Assembly: GCA_027074805.1 (NCBI GenBank) | Contig: JALTCK010000120.1 | Location: 1-5,784 of the forward strand | Length of the DNA: 5,784 bases | Source of the DNA: Thermococcus sp. | Lineage (GTDB): Archaea > Methanobacteriota_B > Thermococci > Thermococcales > Thermococcaceae | Reading direction: 5' to 3' | In this document: positions 5,192-5,784 of the stretch, piece after piece | Layout of the letters: every line of letters begins with the position of its first letter | Numbering within the stretch: position 1 is the stretch's first letter | Made by a program: the position numbers and the translations under genes | The notes under the pieces: generated by a model | What the model was told of the DNA's origin: nothing | Databases searched by the model: none | Seen by the model: only the letters and a program-made list of their open reading frames with translations

Positions 5192-5784
5192 ATGGGAAGG
5201 TACACCTTTTTTGTGCCCTTTTTGGTTCTGATTCTGCTGACTGCCACACTGGGTTGCATATCAACCCCCGGCTCAACAACCCCGAGTTCCCAGGGGAGTA
5301 CCACCTCGTCCTCACAACCCCCTAAAACCAGCAGTCCCGCCAACGCTCAGGTTTACCAAGGCTGGTACCACAATTCAACAAAATACTTCGATGTCTACTA
5401 CCCAAAAGAAGTCCGCGATGATCCCGTGCTTCAGTCGAAGCTCAACATGCTCCTCTTGGGTGCAGACAACGCCTACGAAGGCTATTCTAAGATCTTTGGG
5501 ACCAAACCTCAGAGGGCAAAGATATACCTCTACCCATCAAAGGAGGCTCTCGAAAACATCACCGGGAAAAAGGCCCTCTGGTTCGTGGACTACAAGAAAA
5601 GGGAAATACATGTTGCTCTGATTAAAGAAACTGGTGTGTATTCATCGCTTGATGTTGCTTCGGCGCTCTTAGAATACGCGGCCGGTAAGAGGCTCCCCGA
5701 TGTTCTTGCCGTCGGGTTTGGAGTACTGGATGGTGGGCCAATACCAATAGGCCCACAGGAGAAGAAGACGAAATACGTGAGCAT
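5192..5784 (+). CDS. Secreted lipoprotein with peptidase MA-like domain, C-terminus beyond window
   Basis: The frame stays open to the window edge: 197 full codons and two bases, so the C-terminus is missing. A short N-terminus (MGRY) is followed by a hydrophobic stretch (6-20) and LGC with Cys22, a lipoprotein-type signal though with Thr at the usual Leu position. A Ser/Thr/Pro-rich linker (24-52) typical of Thermococcales surface proteins comes next, then a globular domain from about 55. That domain, with KYFDVYYP (64-71), a helix with ADNAYEGYSKIFG (91-103), AKIYLYPSKEAL (109-120) and LPDVLAVGFGVLDG (168-181), resembles the start of gluzincin peptidases of the MA clan. The place where HExxH would be expected reads DVASALLEYA (154-163), so it may be an inactive relative. 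The family call is an impression from segment order. A separate promoter and terminator suggest it is unrelated to the purine genes. Confidence 0.75.
   Translation, partial: MGRYTFFVPFLVLILLTATLGCISTPGSTTPSSQGSTTSSSQPPKTSSPANAQVYQGWYHNSTKYFDVYYPKEVRDDPVLQSKLNMLLLGADNAYEGYSKIFGTKPQRAKIYLYPSKEALENITGKKALWFVDYKKREIHVALIKETGVYSSLDVASALLEYAAGKRLPDVLAVGFGVLDGGPIPIGPQEKKTKYVS

Noticed and set aside
1..5784. CRISPR arrays, tRNA or rRNA genes, insertion sequences
   Set aside because: No regular repeats, cloverleaf, rRNA core sequence or transposase-like protein was seen on either strand.

Overview
The window looks chromosomal and comes from a hyperthermophilic archaeon of the Thermococcales, most likely a Thermococcus. 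Three things point there. PurP is the archaeal formate-dependent step of purine synthesis. Nearly every gene is preceded by a GGTGA-type ribosome binding site and a TTAAAA/TTATAAA-like TATA box about 25 bases before a short leader. Coding regions are moderately GC-rich and dense in Glu, Lys and Arg, while the short gaps are AT-rich and end in T-runs. This is recognition from memory of protein families; no search was run.

Layout. At the left edge the first 18 codons of purE read out on the minus strand. A promoter region of about 100 bases separates it from purD on the plus strand. purD and a divergent purP paralog form a tightly coupled pair, with the purP ribosome binding site overlapping the purD stop codon. 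A 191-base gap holds a weak terminator, a 46-codon antisense open stretch that may be a gene remnant, and the probable promoter of a 12-helix MFS transporter starting at TTG. After an 80-base gap with its own promoter come purS and purQ, one base apart. A T-rich terminator follows, and purL is not next. A separate 165-base gap leads to a secreted lipoprotein gene that runs off the right edge; only its first 197 codons are present.

How the genes work together. PurD makes glycinamide ribonucleotide. PurS and PurQ are the small and glutaminase subunits of FGAM synthase and need a PurL encoded elsewhere. PurE acts on the carboxylation of AIR. PurP-family enzymes formylate AICAR with formate and ATP, although this copy has lost the usual glycine-rich ATP-grasp loop. 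The MFS protein sits between purP and purS and may move a purine, a purine intermediate or another small molecule; its substrate cannot be read from the sequence. The lipoprotein does not appear to belong to the pathway.

The points most worth a second look are the altered PurP, the embedded transporter, a 10-base word shared by the purE/purD and purS promoter regions, the antisense remnant beside purP, and a lipoprotein that resembles a metallopeptidase without its zinc-binding motif.
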